Below are positions 28,594 through 36,711 of a stretch of DNA of 64,000 nt, piece after piece. How positions within the stretch are numbered: the stretch's first letter is position 1; each line of letters opens with the position of its first letter. Source of the DNA: Lottiidibacillus patelloidae (GTDB lineage Bacteria > Bacillota > Bacilli > Bacillales > SA5d-4). The stretch is taken from assembly GCF_002262935.1 (NCBI RefSeq), contig NZ_NPIA01000001.1:648106-712105 (forward strand), given 5' to 3'. The notes under the pieces are model-generated. The model was given only the letters and a program-made list of their open reading frames with translations. It was not told the origin of the DNA and searched no databases. The translations under genes and the position numbers were made by a program.

Positions 28594-28616
28594 CGAGTGC
28601 ACGTTTGTTCAATAAG
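28586..28616 (+). repeat. Cassette element, copy 3 (right half)
   Basis: CTTCAACTAACGAGTGCACGTTTGTTCAATAAG; the gene's stop TAA (28591-28593) lies within it. Confidence 0.75.
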
Positions 28617-28668
28617 TTATTCACTAAAGCATAGGCGTTATATCATTAAAAGGGAGTGAAACTCCAAA

Positions 28669-29076
28669 ATGAAGTCGTCTAACGAAATTCTTAATGAAAT
28701 GATTGAGATTCTGGATAAAGAGTGCTTTTCAAAAGCTCGTGTTCTTTTACAGGATAGATCACATCGGGTAATCGGTAAATATCCTACACGAGAGAAAGTT
28801 AATAGCCTTTTGCCGACACTTAAAGCTCGGCACAAAATTTCAACTCATATTACTGGTAAGAAGTTTTATGGTCTATCTCCACTAATTAAAGTTTTATCAA
28901 GCTTTAGTGAGGACTTAGTGATTAACGGATATGGGTTTGTATCTTCTAATGTTGCAGGTGTGTTTTATTTTTTGGAGTTAGAAGATAAACCACTTGGTGC
29001 AACAATTGTGGACCGAGACTATTCCAATGAATTATTAAACAAAAAGTTATTTCGGACATTAAATGATTGTGATTAA
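28669..29076 (+). CDS. Unknown protein of train 1
   Basis: 135 aa. ATG 28669 is 11 bases after GGGAGTGA. The N-terminal half is helical and basic (RVLLQDRSHRVIGKYPTR), the C-terminal half hydrophobic and glycine-containing. No membrane helix is certain. Not recognised. Confidence 0.6.
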   Translation: MKSSNEILNEMIEILDKECFSKARVLLQDRSHRVIGKYPTREKVNSLLPTLKARHKISTHITGKKFYGLSPLIKVLSSFSEDLVINGYGFVSSNVAGVFYFLELEDKPLGATIVDRDYSNELLNKKLFRTLNDCD

Positions 29077-29113
29077 TTTGAAAAAACACTTCAGGAAAAT
29101 TAATAATACTAAT

Positions 29114-29239
29114 ATGATTGATGTTAATAAATTCGAGACAACCAGCACTTTTTATCATTTATCAGAAGTTGAAAAATGTATTGGTACAATTGAAGAATTA
29201 TTAGAAAAAGTTATAACAGTGGAGGAAAAAAGATTTTGA
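29114..29239 (+). pseudogene. Truncated 3' fragment of a deoxyribosyltransferase-like gene
   Basis: Encodes DVNKFETTSTFYHLSEVE and KCIGTIEELLEKV, nearly identical to the C-terminus of the intact protein at 36319-36711 (DVNNFETTSTFYQLPEVE). DNA similarity runs from about 29117 to 29220, and the 5' two-thirds are missing. A duplicate or recombination remnant inside the train; its TGA overlaps the TTG of the next small frame. Confidence 0.75.
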
Positions 29240-29388
29240 AGTGGATTATAAAAAGAAACAAGATAACTATTTTGCTTTTATTATTAATAATTTTTATCAT
29301 TGCTGGTCTGCTAGATATTAAATATGAAGGGTTATTCTTTCAAAGTTTACCTAAGTTTATACAAAACTATTTAGTAGATATTTTATAA
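29236..29388 (+). CDS. Small one-TM protein, 50 aa
   Basis: TTG start ten bases after GGAGG (29221-29225). Basic N-terminus KWIIKRNK, one membrane helix (about residues 10-26), then a short extracytoplasmic segment ending QNYLVDIL. Complete with RBS but otherwise unrecognised. The 277 bases after it hold element copy 4, a degenerate element and a doubtful 29-codon frame at about 29521. Confidence 0.5.
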   Translation: MKWIIKRNKITILLLLLIIFIIAGLLDIKYEGLFFQSLPKFIQNYLVDIL

Positions 29389-29466
29389 ATAGTGATTTTA
29401 TATTTCATCAGCATTCTTCCACTATGGAAAAATACACTTGCTAGTTGGAAGGATATAAAAATCCTT

Positions 29467-29500
29467 TTTGTGCTAACGAGTGCAGTATAGTTCAGCAACA
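29467..29500 (+). repeat. Cassette element, copy 4 (right half)
   Basis: TTTTTGTGCTAACGAGTGCAG, then TATAGTTCAGC. Confidence 0.7.
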
Positions 29501-29579
29501 GTTATCATGGGGGCGTAACAAATGATTAATAAAGCTGAGATTAGTAACGGGGTGAAAACTATTAATAAATCATCCCATT

Positions 29580-29612
29580 TCTTCTTCAACTATCGTGTGG
29601 AGGTTATGTGAA
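29580..29612 (+). repeat. Degenerate cassette element
   Basis: CTTCTTCAACTATCGTGTGGAG resembles CTTCTTCAACTAACGGGTGCG of better copies; worn. Confidence 0.4.
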
Positions 29613-29665
29613 AAAGGACTGTGTAATATCGCAGCTTCTGCTGGGCTTTAATAAGGGGGTAAAAT

Positions 29666-30199
29666 ATGAAACAAAAGTTTTATTGGGCAATTATCATTTT
29701 GGCTGGACTTATTTGTATATTGATTTATTTTAACCTTCGAGCACAAATACAAGAAAAACAAGAAATTATTGAAGATGTTGAATTTGAAATTTATAATTAC
29801 AACTTACAACCGAAAGCAATGTATGATGCGCTTAAAGACACGGTAAATCATCCTACTCAAGAAAATTTTGCACACTTAGCTCCGTTATGGCTGAGTACCA
29901 AATACAATCTACAATCACTAATTAGACTTCATAAAAATGATATAGATGAGCAGATTTATGATGAATATTATGATAATCTGAATAATCAAGTTTATGCGAT
30001 GTTTGTAACCTATGCTGACCCAGATTTAAAAGAGTTTGAAGAAATAAGAGAAGATGACTTAAAAAGAATATTAAAGGCTTGGGAGGATTTCTCTCGATAT
30101 ATAGATGTGTTCGGAGGGTATCGAAAAGTAGAGAACCCAAATCAGTTCACACAAGAATATACGAAATTTTTAAAACAAGTAAGAATTGAGTGGCCATAG
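29666..30199 (+). CDS. One-TM protein of train 1
   Basis: 177 aa, ATG after AAGGGGG. Membrane helix at residues 6-24, then a long acidic helical domain (EKQEIIEDVEFEIY... EEIREDDLKRILKAWEDF), likely extracytoplasmic. Function unknown. Confidence 0.65.
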   Translation: MKQKFYWAIIILAGLICILIYFNLRAQIQEKQEIIEDVEFEIYNYNLQPKAMYDALKDTVNHPTQENFAHLAPLWLSTKYNLQSLIRLHKNDIDEQIYDEYYDNLNNQVYAMFVTYADPDLKEFEEIREDDLKRILKAWEDFSRYIDVFGGYRKVENPNQFTQEYTKFLKQVRIEWP

Positions 30200-30203
30200 T
30201 AAT

Positions 30204-30302
30204 TTTACTTAAGGATGCGTTCCTGCAAGAAGGAAAAGTACCCTTATTTAGTGAATTAATAACAAAGCGTTGTTAAACTAACGATTGCAGGTTGGTAAAA
30301 AA
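30204..30302 (+). repeat. Cassette element, copy 5 (both halves)
   Basis: Left half GGATGCGTTCC-loop-GGAAAAGTACCC, conserved middle TTATTTAGTGAATTAATAACAAAGCGTTGTT, right half AACTAACGATTGCAGGTTGGT. Confidence 0.8.
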
Positions 30303-30420
30303 GGATACTTACATTCTAATAACTAATTGTTGATGAACAGAGTAAAGAAGAATAGTGATAAAAACAGACCATGTATAGACATTTAATAGTGAAAAATTAC
30401 ATTTGTAGGGTGAAAAGTCG

Positions 30421-31092
30421 ATGATAGGAATAAGCATAGCAACGAAGTGGGAATACGAAGCAACATTGGAATACTTTAGCATAAAAGATAACGAACGTTT
30501 CGGTTATCCATATGGCGAGTATTTCATAAGAACAATGAATGATACTGAACTTGTTTTTTATAGTACAGGTGTAAGAAAAGTAAATGGTGTTGGTGGTAAT
30601 CAGTATATGATTTCTAAATTTAATTTAACTAAAGTAATCGTTGCTGGAACATGTGCAGGAATAGATGATAGGTTTAGTAATTTAGATATTTTTGTACCCA
30701 ATAAAGCCGTTCAATATGATTGCACAGTAAAAGAAGTTGAGCCTCTTATTAAGCAATCCTTCATAGTTAATATTGATCTATCAAAATATGGAAATGGTTT
30801 TTATACCGGAACAATTGGCACCGCTGATAAAGCTGTAGTTATGTGGAAGGACTATTTAGAACTTAAAGAAAACGGAATAACAATAGCCGATACAGAAGCG
30901 GGTGCAATTGCTTATATTTGTAAGAAGAATGATGTTGAATGCATTATTATTAAAGGGATATCTGATTTTCCAACAGATGAAAGAAATTCTGATAAATTCG
31001 AATCGAACATTGAGCAAATTAATGTTTATTTAGAAAATACCCCCAAAGTTATAAACAAAATATATGGGGAATATTTAAAAAGATTTATTTAA
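30421..31092 (+). CDS. MTA/SAH nucleosidase-like (phosphorylase superfamily) protein
   Basis: 223 aa. VIVAGTCAGIDDRF near residue 75 corresponds to the nucleoside phosphorylase core, and ADTEAGAIAYICKKNDVECIIIKGISD (about 157-183) to the substrate-binding and catalytic Asp region of MTA/SAH nucleosidase-like proteins. Could cleave the N-glycosidic bond of a nucleoside; shorter and divergent from housekeeping MtnN. AGGGTGA RBS. Such folds occur in cassette and defence settings. Confidence 0.72.
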   Translation: MIGISIATKWEYEATLEYFSIKDNERFGYPYGEYFIRTMNDTELVFYSTGVRKVNGVGGNQYMISKFNLTKVIVAGTCAGIDDRFSNLDIFVPNKAVQYDCTVKEVEPLIKQSFIVNIDLSKYGNGFYTGTIGTADKAVVMWKDYLELKENGITIADTEAGAIAYICKKNDVECIIIKGISDFPTDERNSDKFESNIEQINVYLENTPKVINKIYGEYLKRFI

Positions 31093-31106
31093 AAATGTTA
31101 TAGAAG

Positions 31107-31198
31107 TAAAGGGGTGCTCTTCTATAAGAAGGAAAAGCACCCTTATTTATTGAATCGATATTAATACGTTATTGCGCTAACGAATCAGGATTCTTAAA
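31107..31198 (+). repeat. Cassette element, copy 6 (both halves)
   Basis: GGGTGCT (31112-31118) pairs with AGCACCC (31136-31142), then TTATTTATTGAA and the right half GCGCTAACGAATCAGGATTC. Confidence 0.8.
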
Positions 31199-31199
31199 C

Positions 31200-31733
31200 A
31201 TGCACATAGGTTATTGCGCAGTATTTTATAAGGAGGTACTAACCATCTTTAAGGTGTTAGAAAGAAAAATTATTATACTTATTAGTGTTATCGCGATTAT
31301 TTCTGTTGTTCTAAACGTTACTCAGCTTAAAATGTACCAACAATTAGAAAAACAACAACAGTATCATAATTCTACAATTGAAAATCACATTTTGTCGAAT
31401 ATCGGCATGGCGATTAAACGGTTTGAGGGTAAGATTGGATTATCTAACGATAAGGAGTATGGATTAACTGAATTGATTGTTTCCGCTGAAATGGTTGGGT
31501 TAATTGACTCTAATCAAAATAGCGTATTTAGAAATTTTAGTCTAGAAATTGCTTTAAATAATATAGTTTCTAATGTTTTTCAAGCAAATGAATATACACA
31601 AGAAATAAATGATTTGAAAAAAATCTATCAATATTTAAACAAGAATACCACTGCCCCTTATGGTGATAAAGATGAATATGAAGATGTAACGAAAGAAGAA
31701 TATGAAAATGTAATTAAAAAATATATGCCTTAG
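31200..31733 (+). CDS. One-TM protein of train 1; start codon unclear
   Basis: Up to 177 aa. ATG 31200 has no ribosome site and lies at the end of element 6. AAGGAGG (31230-31236) is eight bases from an in-frame ATC (31245), giving MFKVLERKIIILIS, and 17 bases from GTG 31254. The protein has one membrane helix (KIIILISVIAIISVVL), a Gln-rich stretch and a helical domain ending in an acidic tail. Function unknown; initiation at ATC is possible but unproven. Confidence 0.6.
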   Translation: MHIGYCAVFYKEVLTIFKVLERKIIILISVIAIISVVLNVTQLKMYQQLEKQQQYHNSTIENHILSNIGMAIKRFEGKIGLSNDKEYGLTELIVSAEMVGLIDSNQNSVFRNFSLEIALNNIVSNVFQANEYTQEINDLKKIYQYLNKNTTAPYGDKDEYEDVTKEEYENVIKKYMP

Positions 31734-31770
31734 TTTTCTTATTCTGCTAAACAGAATTTATATATAAGGT

Positions 31771-31800
31771 GTTGTTTAACGGAAGTTGCATTTGGTGAGA
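31771..31800 (+). repeat. Degenerate cassette element
   Basis: TTGTTTAACGGAAGTTGCATTTGGTGAGAGG resembles the right half, weakly. Confidence 0.35.
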
Positions 31801-31801
31801 G

Positions 31802-31840
31802 GAGCCTGCTGTCCATACGCAAACAGGAGGCTATTTTTGT
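31802..31840 (+). terminator. Terminator between convergent genes
   Basis: AGCCTGCTGT (31803-31812) / ACAGGAGGCT (31823-31832), one mismatch, then ATTTTTGTT. Confidence 0.75.
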
Positions 31841-31878
31841 TAGTGATTTGGAAGCCAGTATGTTTTTTTATGTAGCTA

Positions 31879-32301
31879 TTATCCTGGGACATTTACATTA
31901 AAAGTAATCCCGAACTTGTCTTGTACCATCCCATATAAAGGGCTCCAAGCTGTCTTATGAAGGGGGATAATGACTTGTCCACCGTCTTCTAAAGCGGCGA
32001 AGATTTCTCTTGCTCTATCCTCTTCTTTCGGATGAATGGCAATCTGAATCGTGTTGCCTGGCTGATAGGGCATTCCTGCATACGTATCGGAGAACATGAG
32101 ATCCGCGTCGCCAACTTTCAAATGTGCATGCATAACGCGATCTTTCATGTCATCGGTCAATGGGTTATTCGGGTCAGCTGGCATATCTCCGTACGTCATG
32201 ATACCCATTACTTTTCCGCCAAGCACTTTCTCATAAAAATGGACAGCTTCTCTCGTGTTACCGTCAAAAAACAAATACGGGTTTAAACTTATTGACATCA
32301 T
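31879..32301 (-). CDS. VOC-family protein, PhnB/YjdN type
   Basis: 140 aa. SLNPYLFFDGNTREAVHFYEKVLGG at the N-terminus, HAHLKVGDADLMFSD in the middle and DKFGITFNVN at the end are typical of the PhnB-like branch of the glyoxalase/bleomycin-resistance superfamily. Enzymatic role unproven. The only minus-strand gene in the train and visibly GC-richer than its neighbours, so probably a separate acquisition. GGGAG RBS. Confidence 0.88.
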   Translation of the reverse strand: MMSISLNPYLFFDGNTREAVHFYEKVLGGKVMGIMTYGDMPADPNNPLTDDMKDRVMHAHLKVGDADLMFSDTYAGMPYQPGNTIQIAIHPKEEDRAREIFAALEDGGQVIIPLHKTAWSPLYGMVQDKFGITFNVNVPG

Positions 32302-32358
32302 GCAACAACTCCCTTGGAAAAAATTGATAACTACTTAATGATACTTTAATATTGATGT

Positions 32359-32389
32359 TGAGTAAACGGTTGTTCAATAGCTTAAAAGA
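32359..32389 (+). repeat. Degenerate cassette element
   Basis: GAGTAAACGGTTGTTCAATAGC resembles a worn right half. Confidence 0.3.
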
Positions 32390-32523
32390 TTTGCTGGGGT
32401 ATTTCTTGATAAGAGGAGCTTTATTGTAATTGCAATAACTTGGAGCTTTCCATTAAGGAGCGGAGGCACCTATTTGAGGCTGCTAATTAGAATGAAAATT
32501 TCGTGAGAAGGCTGTGTATATAC

Positions 32524-33189
32524 TTGAGAGCTTATGAAGCAATCTTATTTGATTTAGATGATACCTTACTTGATAGGGACAAGGCAGTAGAAAAAATGTT
32601 TTCAATCATTTTAGAAAAGTTTTATGACGATGTTGATCAATCAGAAAAAAACAATATGTTGGTACAGTTCAAGGAATATGATAAAAAATCCTATGGTGAT
32701 AATAATAAAATAATAGTTTTTGAATCATTATTTCATGAATTTCCACCCCAATATAGATTGCCTCAACAGCACTTGCAAGATTTTTGGAATGATCATTTTC
32801 CTCAGTGTTTTTCAATAAGTCCAAACACTATAAAAATCATAAATACTATCAAAATGCATGTTAAAGTTGCAATAATAACAAACGGCTCAACGCAGAGACA
32901 AAAAGCTAAAATACTGAAAACTAATTTAAATCGTTATTTTGATGAAATAATTATTTCTGAAGAAGTCGGTATTAGTAAGCCTGATAAGCAAATATTTGAA
33001 TTAGCATTAAGGAAGATTCATGTGAATCCAGAAGCCGCACTATTCGTTGGTGATGACTTGGAAAAGGATATTGCTGGTTGTCAAAATGCAGGTATGAAGG
33101 GTATTTGGTTTAATCCGCAAAAAATCAAGAATGATTCCGAAATAAAACCATATGCCGAGATCAATTCTTTTGATAGATTATTAAGTTAA
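32524..33189 (+). CDS. HAD-superfamily hydrolase (YjjG/YfnB-like)
   Basis: 221 aa from TTG 32524 (GAGAAGG 11 bases upstream); the frame opens at GTG 32503. Motif I FDLDDTLLDRD, motif II IITNGS, motif III SKPDKQIFELAL and motif IV FVGDDLEKDI are complete, with the alpha-helical cap between I and II. Likely a phosphatase of nucleotides or small phosphates. Confidence 0.88.
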   Translation: MRAYEAILFDLDDTLLDRDKAVEKMFSIILEKFYDDVDQSEKNNMLVQFKEYDKKSYGDNNKIIVFESLFHEFPPQYRLPQQHLQDFWNDHFPQCFSISPNTIKIINTIKMHVKVAIITNGSTQRQKAKILKTNLNRYFDEIIISEEVGISKPDKQIFELALRKIHVNPEAALFVGDDLEKDIAGCQNAGMKGIWFNPQKIKNDSEIKPYAEINSFDRLLS

Positions 33190-33243
33190 TAATTTTAAAT
33201 AATTAAAGAATATGCTGTTCTTATTATTGGAGAGTAGGTAAAA

Positions 33244-33918
33244 GTGATTAAAGCTGTTATTTTTGATTTAGATGGAACATTACTAAATAGAGATGAATCT
33301 GTAAAACACTTTGTAAATGAACAATATGATAGATTAAACGATTATGTAGGACATATCCCAAATGCAGAGTATGTCGCTAGATTTATAGAATTAGATATGC
33401 GTGGGTATGTATGGAAAGATAAAGTGTATCAAAAGTTAGTCAATGAATTTAATATTGAAGGCATAACTTCTGAAGAACTACTTCAAGATTATATAATTAA
33501 CTTTAAGAATCATTGTGTCCCTTTTGAAAATCTAATGGACATGTTAGAAGACTTAAAAAGAAGCAATCTCCTTTTAGGTATGATTACTAATGGGTATGGA
33601 AAATTTCAAACGGATAACATAAAGGCTTTAGGTATTGAAGAATTTTTTGATTGTATTTTAGTATCTGAGTGGGAAGGGATAAAAAAACCCGACCCCGAAA
33701 TATTTTATAGAGCTACTGATAAGCTTAATATCGCTCCAAATGAATGTATCTTTGTTGGAGACCATCCAGAAAATGATGTTTATGCGGCCGAAAGTTTGGG
33801 GATGAAGACAATTTGGAAGAAAGATTCACAATGGAATAAAGTGAATGCAGATTATACCGTAGATAATTTAGCAGAAGTTCCATTAATTATTTCTGAACTA
33901 AACAAACAATATGATTAA
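33244..33918 (+). CDS. HAD-superfamily hydrolase, second copy
   Basis: 224 aa, GTG start after GGAGAGTAGG. Motifs FDLDGTLLNRD, MITNG, KKPDPEIFYRA and FVGDHPENDVYAAESLGMKT. Related in architecture to the preceding HAD but clearly divergent, so not a recent tandem duplication. Followed by a worn element (TTGTTAAACCGACAATGATAG, 33918-33946). Confidence 0.9.
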   Translation: MIKAVIFDLDGTLLNRDESVKHFVNEQYDRLNDYVGHIPNAEYVARFIELDMRGYVWKDKVYQKLVNEFNIEGITSEELLQDYIINFKNHCVPFENLMDMLEDLKRSNLLLGMITNGYGKFQTDNIKALGIEEFFDCILVSEWEGIKKPDPEIFYRATDKLNIAPNECIFVGDHPENDVYAAESLGMKTIWKKDSQWNKVNADYTVDNLAEVPLIISELNKQYD

Positions 33919-33960
33919 TTGTTAAACCGACAATGATAGATGGAAATGGAGGGGAAATTT

Positions 33961-34446
33961 ATGGGGAAAAGGAATTATCTAATTGAAGGCGTATCCTGCA
34001 CTGGCAAAACTTCGGTTTGTGATGAATTACAGAGGCGCGGCTACCATGCTATTCATGGTGACCGTGAATTGGCTTATCAAGGCGATCCGGAAACTGGTAC
34101 ACCCACAGAAGGTGCCACGCACGAGCACCACATTTGGCATGTAGATAAAGTAAAAGCTTTAGTTGCCAATCACGATGAGGATGTCACATTTTTCTGCGGT
34201 GGTTCTAGGAACTTTTCGAAATTCATAGATCTGTTTGACGGCGTTTTTGTCCTTGACGTCGATCTTGACACATTAAACCGAAGACTTGACGAGCGGCCGG
34301 AAAATGAGTGGGGCGGAAAGAAAAAGGAACGGGAACTCATTTTACGATTGCACGAAACAAAAGAAGACATTCCTAAAAACGGAATAATAATTGATTCCAC
34401 CGCGCCGATCGAGCGCGTCGTTGACGAGATACTTCGTCAATGCTAA
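33961..34446 (+). CDS. P-loop kinase-like protein
   Basis: 161 aa; ATG 33961 follows GGAGGGG. P-loop GVSCTGKTS at residues 10-18, then CDELQRRGYHAIHGDRELA, a possible Walker-B/DxD region, and a lid-like RRLDERPENEW. Looks like a small nucleoside/shikimate-kinase-fold enzyme. The gene is much GC-richer than its neighbours (many GCG, CCG, GAC codons), a sign of separate acquisition. Substrate unknown. Confidence 0.75.
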   Translation: MGKRNYLIEGVSCTGKTSVCDELQRRGYHAIHGDRELAYQGDPETGTPTEGATHEHHIWHVDKVKALVANHDEDVTFFCGGSRNFSKFIDLFDGVFVLDVDLDTLNRRLDERPENEWGGKKKERELILRLHETKEDIPKNGIIIDSTAPIERVVDEILRQC

Positions 34447-34501
34447 TAAATAACTGCCAGCGACAATAGCTAATGATTTTGAAAACGGGGAGAGATAACG
34501 C

Positions 34502-34876
34502 ATGAAAACTAGAAATATTATCATTACAGTATCTGTTTTATTGAATGTGGTATTAGGCGTTCTATTTTATAATGAAACAATAAAAAAGGGTCCCGATGAT
34601 GTTGGACTTTTCTTTAAAAGTGCAGTTCAAGTTGAAAATTATGTGCGTGCTAAAACACTTATTGATGAAGGTAGACAAGAATATATATCTGATGAAACAT
34701 TAAAAGCAGTACATGAAGTGATGAGTGCTGGTACAAGTTTTAAAACCTATCAATTATTAGAATTTGATAACGGAGAAATGGTATTACTTAATCTACACAA
34801 TAATACACCAGATAGAAAATATAAAATACAAGACGTTGTAATTGTTCCTGACGAACTAAAATCTATCTTTAAATAA
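34502..34876 (+). CDS. One-TM protein of train 1, 124 aa
   Basis: ATG behind GGGGAGAG. Membrane anchor at residues 5-22 (NIIITVSVLLNVVLGVLF), then a soluble domain of about 95 residues, probably outside. The arrangement resembles other short anchored proteins of this train, but no family is known to me. Confidence 0.65.
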   Translation: MKTRNIIITVSVLLNVVLGVLFYNETIKKGPDDVGLFFKSAVQVENYVRAKTLIDEGRQEYISDETLKAVHEVMSAGTSFKTYQLLEFDNGEMVLLNLHNNTPDRKYKIQDVVIVPDELKSIFK

Positions 34877-34944
34877 GGTATTTAGATAAGTATCATTTCC
34901 AAAAATAGAGTTGTTTCAAATACATAAAAGTTTACGATCGCTGA

Positions 34945-35000
34945 TCTTTGGTGCATTTCTTCGAGGAGGAGAAATGCCTTTTTTATTGAATTTATTTAGG
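34945..35000 (+). repeat. Cassette element, copy 7 (left half) with terminator
   Basis: GGTGCATTTCT (34951-34960) pairs with AGAAATGC (34970-34977), then T6 and ATTGAATTTATT. The right half is not recognisable. Confidence 0.6.
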
Positions 35001-35070
35001 TAGCGTAATTACGCTGCCGAGAAAAGACACTTACATTTTCAGTCATTTAATTAAATAGGAGAAATAGAAT

Positions 35071-35226
35071 ATGAAAAATACCAAGGAAAATAAAGAAGAA
35101 AGCCAAAACCCATTTGTAGCATTCCTTGATAAACTTACAGATGGATGTCAAGTAATTGGTTGTCTTGGCTGCCTTACACCAATTTTATTTATTGTAATAC
35201 TTAGCTTTATTTGGATAGTTATTTAA
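35071..35226 (+). CDS. Cys-containing small membrane protein, 51 aa
   Basis: Polar Lys/Glu start (MKNTKENKEES), then DGCQVIGCLGCLT with three cysteines and a C-terminal membrane helix (about residues 32-51). AGGAG lies nine bases before ATG 35071. Complete gene; function unknown. Confidence 0.7.
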   Translation: MKNTKENKEESQNPFVAFLDKLTDGCQVIGCLGCLTPILFIVILSFIWIVI

Positions 35227-35235
35227 TAACAAACC

Positions 35236-35262
35236 GATTAACGAAGGCACGATAGTTAATGA
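35236..35262 (+). repeat. Cassette element, copy 8 (right half)
   Basis: GATTAACGAAGGCACGATAG, then TTAATGAC. Confidence 0.6.
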
Positions 35263-35330
35263 CTGCATATTAATGGGGTTAATTAATGAAAAAGCTTCTG
35301 TTCTTGTTAAATTTTAAAAGGGGGATATTT

Positions 35331-35684
35331 GTGAATAGAAATAAAAAGATTTTTATTATAGTTATCTGGATATTGATTATTGGTCTTATACTCACCCCTT
35401 TTATATATGTAGAAGGAAACAAATTCATTTATAAGAATAAAGTAATGAATTATCTTGTAGAAGAAAAGGGCTATAAGGAAAAGGAAATTCAGTTAGTGGA
35501 GGGTGTTTGGGGAGTGAAATTGCCCCCTTTTTTCACTAGAGTTATCTTTGAAAACGAACCATATGTTGAATATATTTATTTTGCACATGATGACATCATT
35601 CAATTTGAATATAGCTTAACTGAAGAGGGAATACAAAAGGGAATCACTGAAAAAGATTTAAAAAATTATGAATCTAGTAATTAA
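35331..35684 (+). CDS. DUF3139-like membrane-anchored protein
   Basis: 117 aa from GTG 35331 (AAAGGGGGA upstream); 15 extra codons to 35286 precede the RBS. Membrane helix at residues 7-26, then NKVMNYLVEEKGYKEKEI and a V-FENEPYVEYIY block that fit the DUF3139 family of Gram-positive cell-surface proteins. Function unknown. TAA followed at once by element 9. Confidence 0.72.
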   Translation: MNRNKKIFIIVIWILIIGLILTPFIYVEGNKFIYKNKVMNYLVEEKGYKEKEIQLVEGVWGVKLPPFFTRVIFENEPYVEYIYFAHDDIIQFEYSLTEEGIQKGITEKDLKNYESSN

Positions 35685-35778
35685 ACTAACAGGTGCTTTC
35701 CAGTAAGAAGAAGTGCCCTTATTTATTGAATTTATATGAAAGAGTTATTGCGCTAACGAGAGCAGATTAGTGAAATGA
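35684..35778 (+). repeat. Cassette element, copy 9 (both halves)
   Basis: AACTAACAGGTGCTTTCC, GAAGTGCCC, TTATTTATTGAATTTATATG, GCGCTAACGAGAGCAGATTA. Confidence 0.8.
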
Positions 35779-35823
35779 AATATTTGCAATGTTAAATTCT
35801 TTAAAAGTTAGGAGCATAAAGGA

Positions 35824-36300
35824 ATGGATATTAAGTTACGAAAAGCAAATATTACAGATTTTCATCAAATGTTAAAGATCTATAAAGAATTAGATGAAAT
35901 GCATAGGGTAGAATATCCAGATATATTTATAGAACCAGAGGGTGAAGCTAGACCTTTAGAATATATTGAGAAACAAATTGAAGACGATGATAAATATTTA
36001 ATAGTGGCTGAAACAGATAAACAAATAGTTGGTTTTGTTGAATGTGTTGTTATGGAATCAAGCTCATTTCCAGTAATAAAGAAAAGAAAATGGGTTGAAT
36101 TAAACAGCCTAGTGGTATTAAAGGAGTATCAAGGTATAGGGGTAGGAAAAATGTTGCTTGAAAGTGTTATTAAATGGAGTAATGAAAAAAGAATAAACAG
36201 AATTGAATTAAAGGTATTTACTTTTAATTCAAGTGCTAAAGATTTTTACTCAAAGGCTGGTTTCAAAGATATATTCTCTAGAATGTACTTAGACTGTTAA
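35824..36300 (+). CDS. GNAT-family N-acetyltransferase
   Basis: 158 aa. Acetyl-CoA loop near VVLKEYQGIGVGKMLLESV (motif A, V-x-x-x-Q-G-x-G-x-G), motif B NSSAKDFYSKAGF near the C-terminus. Substrate unknown. AAAGGA just before ATG. GNAT genes are common passengers of gene-cassette arrays. Confidence 0.88.
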   Translation: MDIKLRKANITDFHQMLKIYKELDEMHRVEYPDIFIEPEGEARPLEYIEKQIEDDDKYLIVAETDKQIVGFVECVVMESSSFPVIKKRKWVELNSLVVLKEYQGIGVGKMLLESVIKWSNEKRINRIELKVFTFNSSAKDFYSKAGFKDIFSRMYLDC

Positions 36301-36318
36301 TTTATTAGGAGGATTAAT

Positions 36319-36711
36319 ATGAAGAAATTTTATGTTGCTTCAAGTTTGAAGAATATTGAGAACGTCCGTTACGTTAGCCAACAGTTAATAAATAAAGGGT
36401 ACATTCATACATATGATTGGACTAGAAACGAAAGTGCTTCGACATTAGCTGATTTAAAAGAGATTGGTCAACAAGAAAAAGATGCAATAATAGAGTCAGA
36501 TTTTATTATAGTTTTATTACCAGCTGGAAAAGGAAGCCATATTGAATTTGGGATTGCACTTGGACATGGGAAAAGAATTTATCTATATTCAGCTAATGAT
36601 GATGTTAATAATTTCGAAACAACTAGCACATTTTATCAATTACCAGAAGTTGAAAAATGTATTGGTACAATTGAAGAACTGTTAGAAAAAGTTACAACTA
36701 GTCAAATATAA
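36319..36711 (+). CDS. Nucleoside 2-deoxyribosyltransferase-like protein
   Basis: 130 aa, AGGAGG start site. KFYVASSLKNIENVRYV at the N-terminus and ESDFIIVLLPAGKGSHIEFGIALGHGKRIYLYS in the middle fit the DRT-like fold, with the GS-xE-G-A catalytic Glu. Reaction (base exchange or deoxynucleoside 5'-phosphate hydrolysis) not determinable. Its 3' third is duplicated at 29114-29239. Confidence 0.8.
   Translation: MKKFYVASSLKNIENVRYVSQQLINKGYIHTYDWTRNESASTLADLKEIGQQEKDAIIESDFIIVLLPAGKGSHIEFGIALGHGKRIYLYSANDDVNNFETTSTFYQLPEVEKCIGTIEELLEKVTTSQI

Noticed and set aside
29521..29610. 29-codon frame between trains' elements
   Set aside because: Overlaps a degenerate element and lacks a convincing RBS; too short to support.
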